From: [Eubacterium] saphenum
GTDB lineage: Bacteria; Bacillota; Clostridia; Oscillospirales; Ruminococcaceae
Assembly (NCBI GenBank): GCA_004554555.1
Contig: SFLN01000066.1
Span: 1 to 10,649 of the forward strand
DNA: 10,649 nt
Reading direction: 5' to 3'
Positions 1 to 6,940 of this stretch are shown piece after piece. The notes below the pieces were generated by a model. The model ran no database searches. It worked only from the letters and a program-made list of their open reading frames with translations, and had not been told where the DNA came from. A program made the position numbers and the translations under genes. Within the stretch, counting starts at the first letter, position 1. Every line of letters begins with the position of its first letter.

Positions 1-87
1 TGTATATTTGTGTAAATTTGTAAACAGTCTGAAATTTGACGATTTGATAAATTGAAATAAAGGCAGGACGCTTTTCGGAGGTAAGGA
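1..87 (+). promoter_or_regulatory. AT-rich leader with ribosome site for kinase 1
   Basis: This AT-rich stretch precedes the first kinase. A clear Shine-Dalgarno GGAGG lies at 77-81, six bases before the ATG at 88, and it fixes that start. The first 30 bases contain an imperfect repeat of a 10-base unit (TGTATATTTG then TGTAAATTTG). A TTGACG at 36-41 is followed by only a weak -10 match (TAAAGG, 58-63), so the promoter may lie further left, outside the window. Confidence 0.55.
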
Positions 88-3000
88 ATGAACTGCTTAA
101 CGCAGAATACGTTAAATCAAGAAAACGCGATTAAAAATTTTCTGAGGGATTATCTCAATGCGGATAAGGACGGGCAAACCGTAAACAGCATACTTTCGCG
201 CACCTGCGGCTACTATGACGCGGACCGCGCCTGCATTGCCGAGATAAATCCCGAACAAGCCGAGATTAGCGTTACCTACGAGTCCAACCGCGCCGGAGTT
301 TCTCCGCTCTCGGAGAGTTTTCGGAATTTTTCTGTACACGACGCGGAAAGCTGTCTGAAAAAGCTTGAGGAAAAGGGCGAGTTTTACGTTGCTTCGCTGC
401 CCGAGTATTTTGCCGAGGATTTGAACACGCTCAAAATTTTGTTCCCGCAGGACGTTTTGAGCATTGCCGCAGCGCCGCTTGTGGCAAACGGCACGGTTGT
501 GGGCTGCCTTAGGCTGGACAATCCCCGCAAAAACGCCGAGCAGCTGCTTTTGCTGTCGATAATCGCGTCGGCTTGCTGCAACGAGATTACAAACAAGCGC
601 CTTGACGACACGAATAAAGCGCTTGTCGAGCGTATGAAGATAATCCAGTCGATGAGCGAGATTTACACGTCCGTTTACTACATAGACCTCGCGGACAACA
701 GCTTTGCTGAGATTACCTCTTTGGACAGCGTTCACGAGAAAATCGGCGCGGCGGGCGCAGCTCAGGAGCGGCTGAACTTTTTCTGCAAGAATATGGTGAC
801 CGAGGAGTTCACCGAAGAACTTTTGGATTTTGTCAATCTGCAAACGCTCGGAGAGCGGCTGAGCGGCGAGAAAATCGTTTCAAAGGAGTTTCTCTGCACC
901 CTCGAGCACCCCGACAGACAGCTTGATACGCCTTATTGGGCGGAGTGCTCGTTTATCGAGGTTGACCGCGAGGACGGAAAACTCGCGCATGTTGTTTTTG
1001 CAACGCCGACAATCCACGATTCCAAGACAAAGGAGCTTAACACAACCAAAAAGCTCCAGGAAACCAACACCGAGCTTTCCGAGCTTCTCGAAGCGGAAAA
1101 ACAGCACACGGCTATCATAAATTCCCTCAGCAGCGTTTTCTTCTCGCTGTATTACATCAACGTTGAGGAGAACACCTTTCAAGGAATTTTCTCGCGCAAC
1201 GGCTTGACCAAAACCTTGGGTCAAAAGGACAACGCGAGCTTTTTTATGAAATCTGCGGTTGACACTTGGGTTAACGATGAATTCAAGGACGCGATGCGCA
1301 TTTTCACCGATATCGGCACCATCGACGAGCGCCTGGGCGACAAACGGATTATCTCGATGGAGTACGAGGATATCACGGGCAAGTGGGTGAGGTGCAGCAT
1401 TATTTCCGCGGAGAAAAACGAGTTCGGGAGAAATGTCGGCTTAATCTGCGGCTTTCGCGATATAACCTCCGACAGGGAGCGCCGCGAAACGCAGTCCAAC
1501 CTTATTCAAGCGCTTGCGCTGTCGTATCAGAACGTTTACGCGGTCAATATGGACACAAACGAGGCGGTGTGCTATCGTATGGACAGGACGATAAAAAACC
1601 GCTACGGGCAGGAATTTGCTGTCGGCGATTACGAGCTTAATATAAAGCTGTACGTTGAAAATGACGTCTACGCGGACGACCGCAGGCTCTTCGATAAAAT
1701 CTGCACGATTTCGGGAGTGAAAAAGCTGCTTGAGGGCAGGACAACCCACTCGTTCAACTACCGCGTTTTCCGTGACGGGAAGATAAGCTATTTCGAGTGC
1801 CAGGTTGTAAAACCCAACGACAAGCGCAATGAATTTGCTGTGGGTTTCAAGAATGTTGACGAGGAGAAAAAGCAGGAAATTGCCCAGCAGAAGCGGATTG
1901 AAGAAGCGTTTGCGGCTGCGGAAAAAGCCAACAAAAAGCTGCGGTACGAGATGGGAATTGCGGGAACGCTCAGCAAGGATTATCCGGACGTAGTTCTGCT
2001 TGACCTTGTAAACGACACCGCGACCACAATCAAGCGCCACGGCGTTATCATTGAGGAGGACAAGCGCGTTCAGCGGCGCTCTTACAATCAGACTTGGGAT
2101 AATTATGTGGAAAAATACGTTATCGAGGAGGACAGGGAAGCGCTGAGAGCGGCGGTTTCCGTGCCGTCCGTGCAGAGCGCTCTCCGAAGCAGCGACGAGT
2201 ATGTGTGCAGCTATCGCGTGGTTTATGATGACACGGGCGTGCATTATTTCCAGGCGCTGTTTATCCGCATTTTCTCGGCATTTTCGGACATTGCTGAGGA
2301 AAATCGTATCATCTTGGGTTTCCGAAACGTTGACTCGATTGTCGAGGAGGAGCGCAAGAATATCAAAATCCAAGAGGAACAGCTCAATATTATCGGCGCG
2401 TTAAGTCAAGAGTATCATAGCTTGTTCAAAATCGAAGCGGACACGGGCGAAATCTCGCTTTACAGAACGGACGGAGTCGGTATGCCGTCCGAGCTTATGG
2501 GAAAGCTGCTGGAGCAGGGCGGCTACAAGCAGGCTCTCGAAAATTATATCGAAAACTTTATCGTTCCCGAGGACCGCGACCGCATAAGAGAAGCGACAAC
2601 GCTTGAGGTTCTCGCCGAAAAGGTGCCCGAGAAGGGGCTTTACAAGCTCGGTTTCCGCAGAAATCTGAACGGCGTGATTTCCTATTTTGAGATGAACGTG
2701 GTGAAAATCGCCGACTGGAGCGGGCGGGTTACATACATCATGGGACTGCGCGACGTCAACGATGAAATGCAGCGTCAGCTAAAGCAGGCGCGGGAATTTG
2801 AAGCGCAGAGCGAGATTATCGAGGGCTTGGGTTCGGTTTATTACTCGGTTTTGCTGGTGTATCCCGAAACGGACAAGGTTGTCACATATCGTGCTGCGGG
2901 CGAGGACGGACGGGCTATCGCGGAGTATTTCCGCAGGCACGACCACTGCTGGTCAAAGGGTATCGAAAGGTACTCCGAGGAGCACGTTGCCGAGAACAGC

Positions 3001-4005
3001 CGCGCGGAGTTTACGGAGAAGCTGTCGCTTGACTACATACGCACGCACGGCGAGGATTACTCGCTCACCTACGAAAAAAACACCGCGAACGGCACGGTTT
3101 ATCTTCAAGCGAGAATTTCCTACGTTCGGGAGAAAAACGGCGGTTTTGTCACGGTTGTGGGAACGCGAAACGTTGACGATATCGTGAAAAAGGAGCGCTT
3201 GCAGGAGGCTGCTTTACAGGCGGCTTATGACGCGGCGGAAGCGGCAAACAAGGCGAAAACCGACTTCCTGTCGAATATGTCGCACGATATCAGAACGCCG
3301 ATGAACGGAATTATCGGTATGACCGCGATTGCCGCGACGCATATTGACGATAAAGAGCGCGTTCAGGACTGCCTGCAAAAAATCTCTCAGGCAAGCAAGC
3401 ACATGCTGAGCCTTATCAACGAGGTGCTCGATATGAGCAAAATCGAGTCGGGCAAGGTTGACCTTGTCGAGGAGGAGTTTAACCTGTCGAATTTGGTTGA
3501 CAACCTGCTCACGATGACAAGTTCCCAGATAAACGCGCACAATCACAAGCTCTCGGTAAACATTGCCGGAGTAACGCACGAAGAGGTTATCGGTGACAGC
3601 CTGCGCATACAAAAGGTCTTCACAAACCTTATGAGCAACGCCGTGAAATACACCCCCGACGGCGGTGAAATCCGCTTCTCGATAACCGAAAGACCGAGCG
3701 GACAGGCGAAGGTCGGCTGCTACGAGTTTATCTTCGAGGGCAACGGTATCGGCATGAGCGAGGAGCTTATGGAACGGATTTTCGAGCCGTTTGCGAGAGC
3801 CTCGGACAGCCGAGTGAACAAAATCCAAGGCACGGGACTTGGTATGCCCATCAGCCGAAATATCGTGCGAATGATGGGCGGCGATGAACCGGTACGGAAT
3901 TATCGAGGAAGTTCCCGTGATAATGATTTCCGCGGAAAGTTCCACGGATTTCATCACGCGGGCTTACGATATGGGCGCGGCGGACTATGTGGGGCGCCCG
4001 TTTGA
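88..4005 (+). CDS. Soluble multi-PAS sensor histidine kinase, C-terminus broken
   Basis: A cytosolic sensor kinase with no signal peptide or membrane segment. Domains by residue: a GAF-like unit (about 15-170), then six PAS-like units (about 186-306, 343-460, 471-590, 622-749, 767-890 and 909-1030), most closing on a G(F/L/T)R(N/D)V(D/N)-type strand followed by a charged helix. An Ala/Lys linker leads to HisKA with the phospho-acceptor H1066 in SHDIRTPMN, then HATPase_c with N box N1180/N1184, an altered G1 box (EGNGIGM; G1218 where Asp is expected) and G2 box GTGLGM. Native sequence stops at MMGGD (residue 1266, base 3885). The remaining 39 residues are an out-of-frame reading of the next gene's REC domain, so the end of the ATPase domain, and any following REC domain, is missing. 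Its expected role is to pass phosphate to the response regulators downstream. The ligand is unknown. Kinase identity is certain; activity as sequenced is doubtful. Confidence 0.9.
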   Translation: MNCLTQNTLNQENAIKNFLRDYLNADKDGQTVNSILSRTCGYYDADRACIAEINPEQAEISVTYESNRAGVSPLSESFRNFSVHDAESCLKKLEEKGEFYVASLPEYFAEDLNTLKILFPQDVLSIAAAPLVANGTVVGCLRLDNPRKNAEQLLLLSIIASACCNEITNKRLDDTNKALVERMKIIQSMSEIYTSVYYIDLADNSFAEITSLDSVHEKIGAAGAAQERLNFFCKNMVTEEFTEELLDFVNLQTLGERLSGEKIVSKEFLCTLEHPDRQLDTPYWAECSFIEVDREDGKLAHVVFATPTIHDSKTKELNTTKKLQETNTELSELLEAEKQHTAIINSLSSVFFSLYYINVEENTFQGIFSRNGLTKTLGQKDNASFFMKSAVDTWVNDEFKDAMRIFTDIGTIDERLGDKRIISMEYEDITGKWVRCSIISAEKNEFGRNVGLICGFRDITSDRERRETQSNLIQALALSYQNVYAVNMDTNEAVCYRMDRTIKNRYGQEFAVGDYELNIKLYVENDVYADDRRLFDKICTISGVKKLLEGRTTHSFNYRVFRDGKISYFECQVVKPNDKRNEFAVGFKNVDEEKKQEIAQQKRIEEAFAAAEKANKKLRYEMGIAGTLSKDYPDVVLLDLVNDTATTIKRHGVIIEEDKRVQRRSYNQTWDNYVEKYVIEEDREALRAAVSVPSVQSALRSSDEYVCSYRVVYDDTGVHYFQALFIRIFSAFSDIAEENRIILGFRNVDSIVEEERKNIKIQEEQLNIIGALSQEYHSLFKIEADTGEISLYRTDGVGMPSELMGKLLEQGGYKQALENYIENFIVPEDRDRIREATTLEVLAEKVPEKGLYKLGFRRNLNGVISYFEMNVVKIADWSGRVTYIMGLRDVNDEMQRQLKQAREFEAQSEIIEGLGSVYYSVLLVYPETDKVVTYRAAGEDGRAIAEYFRRHDHCWSKGIERYSEEHVAENSRAEFTEKLSLDYIRTHGEDYSLTYEKNTANGTVYLQARISYVREKNGGFVTVVGTRNVDDIVKKERLQEAALQAAYDAAEAANKAKTDFLSNMSHDIRTPMNGIIGMTAIAATHIDDKERVQDCLQKISQASKHMLSLINEVLDMSKIESGKVDLVEEEFNLSNLVDNLLTMTSSQINAHNHKLSVNIAGVTHEEVIGDSLRIQKVFTNLMSNAVKYTPDGGEIRFSITERPSGQAKVGCYEFIFEGNGIGMSEELMERIFEPFARASDSRVNKIQGTGLGMPISRNIVRMMGGDEPVRNYRGSSRDNDFRGKFHGFHHAGLRYGRGGLCGAPV

Positions 4006-4219
4006 GGAGGCGGTTGTGCAGCGCAGGGTGAAAAATACAATCACACTTTACGCGAAGCAGCGCAGACTTGTTGATATTGTCGCGAACCAGATTTTCGAGA
4101 AAGAAAAGAACAACAAGCTGATGGTTGCTATTCTGAGCCACATTGTCGAGTTCAGAAACGGCGAGAGCGGCTCTCACGTTGTATATATCAACATCATCAC
4201 CGAGCTTCTCCTTCACTAG
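3884..4219 (+). pseudogene. 5'-truncated REC-HD-GYP regulator, front part up to in-frame TAG
   Basis: This is the second half of a receiver domain followed by the start of an HD-GYP domain. The PVIMISAE strand and the YVGRPFE strand match beta-4 and beta-5 of REC; the latter has Arg where Lys is usual. Next come an EKEKNNKLM helix and the HIVEFRNGESG segment that typically begins the HD-GYP region in REC-HD-GYP proteins. Aligned with the second regulator of this cluster, about 68 N-terminal residues are missing, including the phospho-acceptor Asp. The first Met (3884) sits at the deletion junction and has no ribosome site of its own. The frame ends at TAG 4217-4219, but homology continues in the same frame beyond it, so this and the 4253-5179 segment are one gene. 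As sequenced it could not receive phosphate. Confidence 0.75.
4217..4219 (+). other. In-frame TAG inside HD-GYP gene
   Basis: The codon interrupts a helix (ELLLH-stop-LIKKTKKY) with matching HD-GYP sequence on both sides in the same frame. A single base change from CAG, GAG or AAG would create it. The aligned position of the second HD-GYP protein here is Glu (TEILLIEYGL). Confidence 0.85.
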
Positions 4220-4252
4220 CTCATCAAGAAAACCAAGAAATACAACATCTCG

Positions 4253-5179
4253 ATGTCCGATATCAAGCTGATAAGCACGGCTTCGTCGCTGCACGATATC
4301 GGCAAAATCGCAATCCCCGATGAAATCCTCAACAAGCCGGGAAGATTTACTCCCGAGGAGTTTGCGATTATGAAAACGCACTCGGAAATCGGCGCTTCTA
4401 TGCTGGAAAACCTCACAGATTTCAAGGACGAGCCTTTGCTGAAGGCTTCTTACGAGATTTGCCGCTGGCACCACGAGCGCTATGACGGAAAGGGTTATCC
4501 GGACGGGCTGAAGGGTGATGAGATACCGATTTCCGCACAGGTTGTGTCGATTGCGGACGTTTACGACGCGCTCACAAGCGAGCGCTGCTATAAAAAGGCC
4601 TACACCCACGAAAAAGCGATTGAGATGATTTGCGGCGGCGAGTGCGGCACGTTCAACCCGCTTATCCTGGAGTGCCTGATGGACATAAGCGAGAGCCTGA
4701 AAAACGACCTCCAAAGCAACGTTCAGTCTATGCAGTACAAGCGCGAATTCCAGAGCATAACCGATGAGATTATCAACAACAACGACCTTGCTGCTTCGGG
4801 ACAAATGCTCCAGCAGATTGAATTTGAGCGCGCGAAGTCGGAGTTTTATGAAACCGAAATCTACGGAGATTTCTTCTCGTTTAGGACAAATCCGTCCACG
4901 CTTACGCTCTCGGATACAATCGCACAAAAGCTCGGTCTTAACCGTATAATTCCCGAGCCGCTTGAAAACGAGGACGTGAAAAACGCGCAAAACGAGGATT
5001 GCAAACAGCTTATCGAAAAGATTTTGGCGGCGACTCCCGAAAATCCTATGGTTATTTTTGCGGGAAATATCGGCACAAAAGGCGCGGAGCTTGGCTGTGA
5101 AATTCGCTGCAAGACAATGTGGACAAACGCTGAAAATCCCGTATTTCTGGGAGTTGCGGGAAAAATTGAGTTCCGATAA
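4253..5179 (+). CDS. HD-GYP phosphodiesterase domain with C-terminal extension
   Basis: HD-GYP domains hydrolyse cyclic di-GMP to pGpG or GMP at a metal centre. All hallmark residues are present: HDIGK (His at 4292), the KTHSEIG His (4379), HHERYDGKGYP (4469-4501) with intact GYP, and SIADVYDAL. After about residue 155 comes a helical linker, then a roughly 110-residue module (region of LTLSDTIAQKLGL) that looks like a sensory domain but that I cannot assign. The nominal ATG at 4253 has no Shine-Dalgarno and would cut the first HD-GYP helices, so this is better read as the 3' part of the gene interrupted by TAG 4217-4219. The stop is TAA, and the Hpt gene follows after 21 bases. Domain identity is secure; whether it is made as a separate protein is unclear. 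Confidence 0.85.
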   Translation: MSDIKLISTASSLHDIGKIAIPDEILNKPGRFTPEEFAIMKTHSEIGASMLENLTDFKDEPLLKASYEICRWHHERYDGKGYPDGLKGDEIPISAQVVSIADVYDALTSERCYKKAYTHEKAIEMICGGECGTFNPLILECLMDISESLKNDLQSNVQSMQYKREFQSITDEIINNNDLAASGQMLQQIEFERAKSEFYETEIYGDFFSFRTNPSTLTLSDTIAQKLGLNRIIPEPLENEDVKNAQNEDCKQLIEKILAATPENPMVIFAGNIGTKGAELGCEIRCKTMWTNAENPVFLGVAGKIEFR

Positions 5180-5200
5180 ATCGGAGAAAATGAGGAAAAT

Positions 5201-5557
5201 ATGAATTTTGATTTGCTTATAAACGCGGGAATTGACGCGGAGGACGCGGTCAAGAGATTTATGGGAAACGAGTCGCTTTACGGGAGAATGCTCGCGAAAT
5301 TCCTTGACGACAGCAACTACGATAATCTCGTTCGTGCAATTCCCGAGAAGAGCGAAAGCGAGGCTCTCACCGCTTCGCACACGCTCAAGGGCTTGTGCGG
5401 AAACCTCTCGATGAACGAGCTTTACAGACTTTTCTCCGAGCAGGTGACGCTTTTCAGAGCGGACAAATGGGACGAAGCCTGCGCGATGATGCCCGAGATT
5501 TCAGAGAACTACGCCAAAATCACCGACGCTATCAAGGCCTGGCTTGAACAGCAGTAA
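5201..5557 (+). CDS. Stand-alone Hpt phosphotransfer protein
   Basis: A 118-residue protein that fits a single histidine phosphotransfer (Hpt) domain of mostly helical character. The signature ASHTLKGLCGNLSM contains the expected phospho-His H60 followed by the conserved L-K-G, and a helix with LFRADKWDEA follows. Hpt proteins shuttle phosphate between the receiver of a hybrid kinase and that of an output regulator. Here the likely donors are the kinases on either side (kinase 2 has a fused REC), and the likely acceptors are the two REC-HD-GYP proteins. GAGGA at 5192-5196, five bases before the ATG, supports the start. It ends in TAA and appears intact, unlike most of its neighbours. The family is clear; the partners are inferred from gene order. 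Confidence 0.9.
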   Translation: MNFDLLINAGIDAEDAVKRFMGNESLYGRMLAKFLDDSNYDNLVRAIPEKSESEALTASHTLKGLCGNLSMNELYRLFSEQVTLFRADKWDEACAMMPEISENYAKITDAIKAWLEQQ

Positions 5558-5599
5558 CGCGGTTTATCAATAATTTGTGGAAATAACAATGAGACATTT

Positions 5600-6175
5600 A
5601 TGGCGAATTTTAAGAGATTGCTGCTGGTTGACGATTCAGAAATTGACAGAAGAATTCTGCGAAACATTTTGAGCAAGCGTTTTGAAATCACCGAGGTCGG
5701 AAACGGCTATGCGGCGCTTGAGCTTTTGATGAACAAAAAATCGGGAATTGACGGAATGCTGCTTGACATATCGATGCCGGTGCTGGACGGCTTTGATGTT
5801 CTGCGCGTTATGACCGAGAACAAAATCAAGCTGCCCGTGGCGCTTGTTACCGCCGAGGCGACTGCCGAAAACGTCAAGTTTGCTTCGCAGTTCGGAATTT
5901 CCGATTTCATAAGCAAGCCGTTTGATTCGCAGACGGTTTTGGACAAGATTTGCCGGATTTTCGGCGTAAGCAAGGACGTTCCGCAGGAAAAGGGCGCGGA
6001 GGACAGGGTTGTCGGCTCGGAAACCTATGCCACCGACAGCTACATTTCCAAGCTCACCGCGATTTACGACACGTTTCTCAAGAATTCGGGGCTTGACCCG
6101 TCGCACTGCGCGCGTTTCAAAGCTCACGGAGATTTTGCTTATCGAATACGGTCTCGCGCACAAGCAGGATATTGA
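5600..6175 (+). CDS. Response regulator receiver, frameshifted before its HD-GYP-like domain
   Basis: The first 115 residues are a complete REC domain: acidic pair D11-D12, phospho-acceptor D56 in LLDISMP, T84 in VTAEAT and K106 in SKPFD. A linker (about 116-150) leads into a helical region. Real homology in this frame ends near 6112; the last 20 or so residues to the stop at 6175 are out of frame. The gene continues one frame over (6111-6440). Supplying two bases in the GCGCGCG run at 6108-6114 gives SHCARVSKLTEILL, which aligns without gaps to SHVVYINIITELLL of the first HD-GYP protein. The ribosome site is weak (GAGA at 5591-5594). The receiver itself should be phosphorylatable, with the upstream Hpt as a natural donor. 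Confidence 0.85.
   Translation: MANFKRLLLVDDSEIDRRILRNILSKRFEITEVGNGYAALELLMNKKSGIDGMLLDISMPVLDGFDVLRVMTENKIKLPVALVTAEATAENVKFASQFGISDFISKPFDSQTVLDKICRIFGVSKDVPQEKGAEDRVVGSETYATDSYISKLTAIYDTFLKNSGLDPSHCARFKAHGDFAYRIRSRAQAGY
6108..6114 (+). other. GC-repeat contraction causing frameshift
   Basis: The run GCGCGCG should be one dinucleotide longer to keep the response regulator in frame. Coding homology passes from the frame of 5600 to the frame of 6111 exactly here, with no residue lost once two bases are added. This may be a slippage mutation or a sequencing error. Confidence 0.75.
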
Positions 6176-6440
6176 TGTAATCGACCTCAAGATGATGAGC
6201 AAGGCTGCGTATTTTTACAATATCGGTCTGATGGCAACGCCGTCGCGTTGTTTTGAAAGCCGCGATGTTTCGGACGCGGACAGGGTTATTTATCAAGAGC
6301 ACACGGTTGCGGGCGCGAAGATTGTCTGCCTGAACGAGTCGGGGAGCTGCAAATATTTCATCAGAGTTTGCTCGGATATTTGTATGCACCACCACGAGAG
6401 ATACGACGGAAGAGGCTTCCCGCACGGACTTCAGGGCTGA
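6111..6440 (+). pseudogene. Degenerate HD-GYP domain (catalytic HD replaced by YN), C-terminally truncated
   Basis: This is the continuation of the response regulator begun at 5600. The fold markers of HD-GYP are present, but the metal-binding pair is not: the position equivalent to HDIGKIAIP in the neighbouring enzyme reads YNIGLMATP (Tyr at 6216, Asn at 6219). Later landmarks survive: IYQEHTVAGA and HHHERYDGRGFP, where GYP has become GFP. The domain was therefore probably non-catalytic before the present damage, perhaps a cyclic di-GMP binder or a protein-interaction output; that function is inference. It stops at TGA 6438-6440, just after GLQG, where the usual remainder of the domain (including the VADVYDAL-type helix) is missing and kinase-type PAS sequence takes over in another frame. 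There is no start codon or ribosome site of its own. Confidence 0.75.
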
Positions 6441-6898
6441 ACGAGAAATTCGGCTCATCGCGAACCGATTTCATCACGGGAGTAAGCGAATACATAACCG
6501 ATGAGGAGGAGCGCCGCGGCTTTTTGGGAACGTTCCTCAACGACGCGGCAATTCGTGCTTATCGAAACGGCTTTACGAAGCTGGAGAAGATTTGTATGGT
6601 TAAATTGCCGAACGAGGAAACGGGGCGGTATGCGAGGTTTTTCGCGCGGCTGCTGGAGGACCCCGACACGGGCGATATCACGGGAAATCTCTCGGTGACC
6701 GATATGACCGAGCAGATTATCCGCGAGCGGATTATGCTGAATCTCGCTTATGTGGGATACGATATGGTGTCCGAGATTGACCTGAACCGCGATAAACAGC
6801 GGATTATGCGCAACTGGCAGTCGGGCGATTTCAGCGGCGAGGAGAGAAACTATTTCGAGTATCTGCAACGGTTTATCGCAAATTACGTCTGCGAGTAG
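6437..6898 (+). pseudogene. N-terminally truncated PAS region of kinase 2, ends at in-frame TAG
   Basis: In the frame that runs on to 8299, sequence from about 6437 encodes the later part of one PAS unit (ITDEEERRGF, then LLEDPDTGDITGNLS and a VTDMTEQ exit strand). It continues with the first half of a second PAS unit (NLAYVGYDMVSEIDLNRDKQ). TAG at 6896-6898 interrupts the second PAS at YVCE-stop-DREK. The same motif in kinase 1 reads YVIEEDREAL and FIVPEDRDRI, so Glu is the likely original residue. Everything upstream of 6437 that belonged to this kinase (start codon, ribosome site and any earlier sensor units) is missing. With the TAG ignored, it is continuous with the 6941-8299 segment. 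Confidence 0.75.
6896..6898 (+). other. In-frame TAG inside kinase 2 PAS domain
   Basis: PAS homology runs through this codon without a frame change. The paralogous E-E-D-R-E motif in kinase 1 suggests GAG to TAG. It is the second in-frame TAG in the cluster. Confidence 0.85.
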
Positions 6899-6940
6899 GA
6901 CCGCGAAAAGACCTCAAAGCTGCTTGACAAGAAGTATCTT

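Noticed and set aside
36..63. Possible promoter TTGACG with TAAAGG
   Set aside because: The -35 box is fair, but the -10 matches only about half the consensus, so it is not called.
112..2373. Minus-strand open frames opposite kinase 1 (112-843, 1441-2373)
   Set aside because: They are antisense to clear GAF and PAS coding sequence, and their protein composition is unlike the real proteins here.
4253..4255. Independent translation start for the HD-GYP segment
   Set aside because: There is no Shine-Dalgarno, and starting here removes the first helices of the domain. It is treated as the 3' part of an interrupted gene.
3851..5380. Long open frame on the minus strand (509 codons)
   Set aside because: It lies opposite the REC-HD-GYP and Hpt coding sequence, its translation has no recognisable domain, and it crosses several real genes. 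It results from codon bias of the sense strand.
4217..6898. Pyrrolysine at the TAG codons
   Set aside because: Neither protein family uses pyrrolysine, and the positions are ordinary surface-helix or loop residues; no pyl genes are in view.
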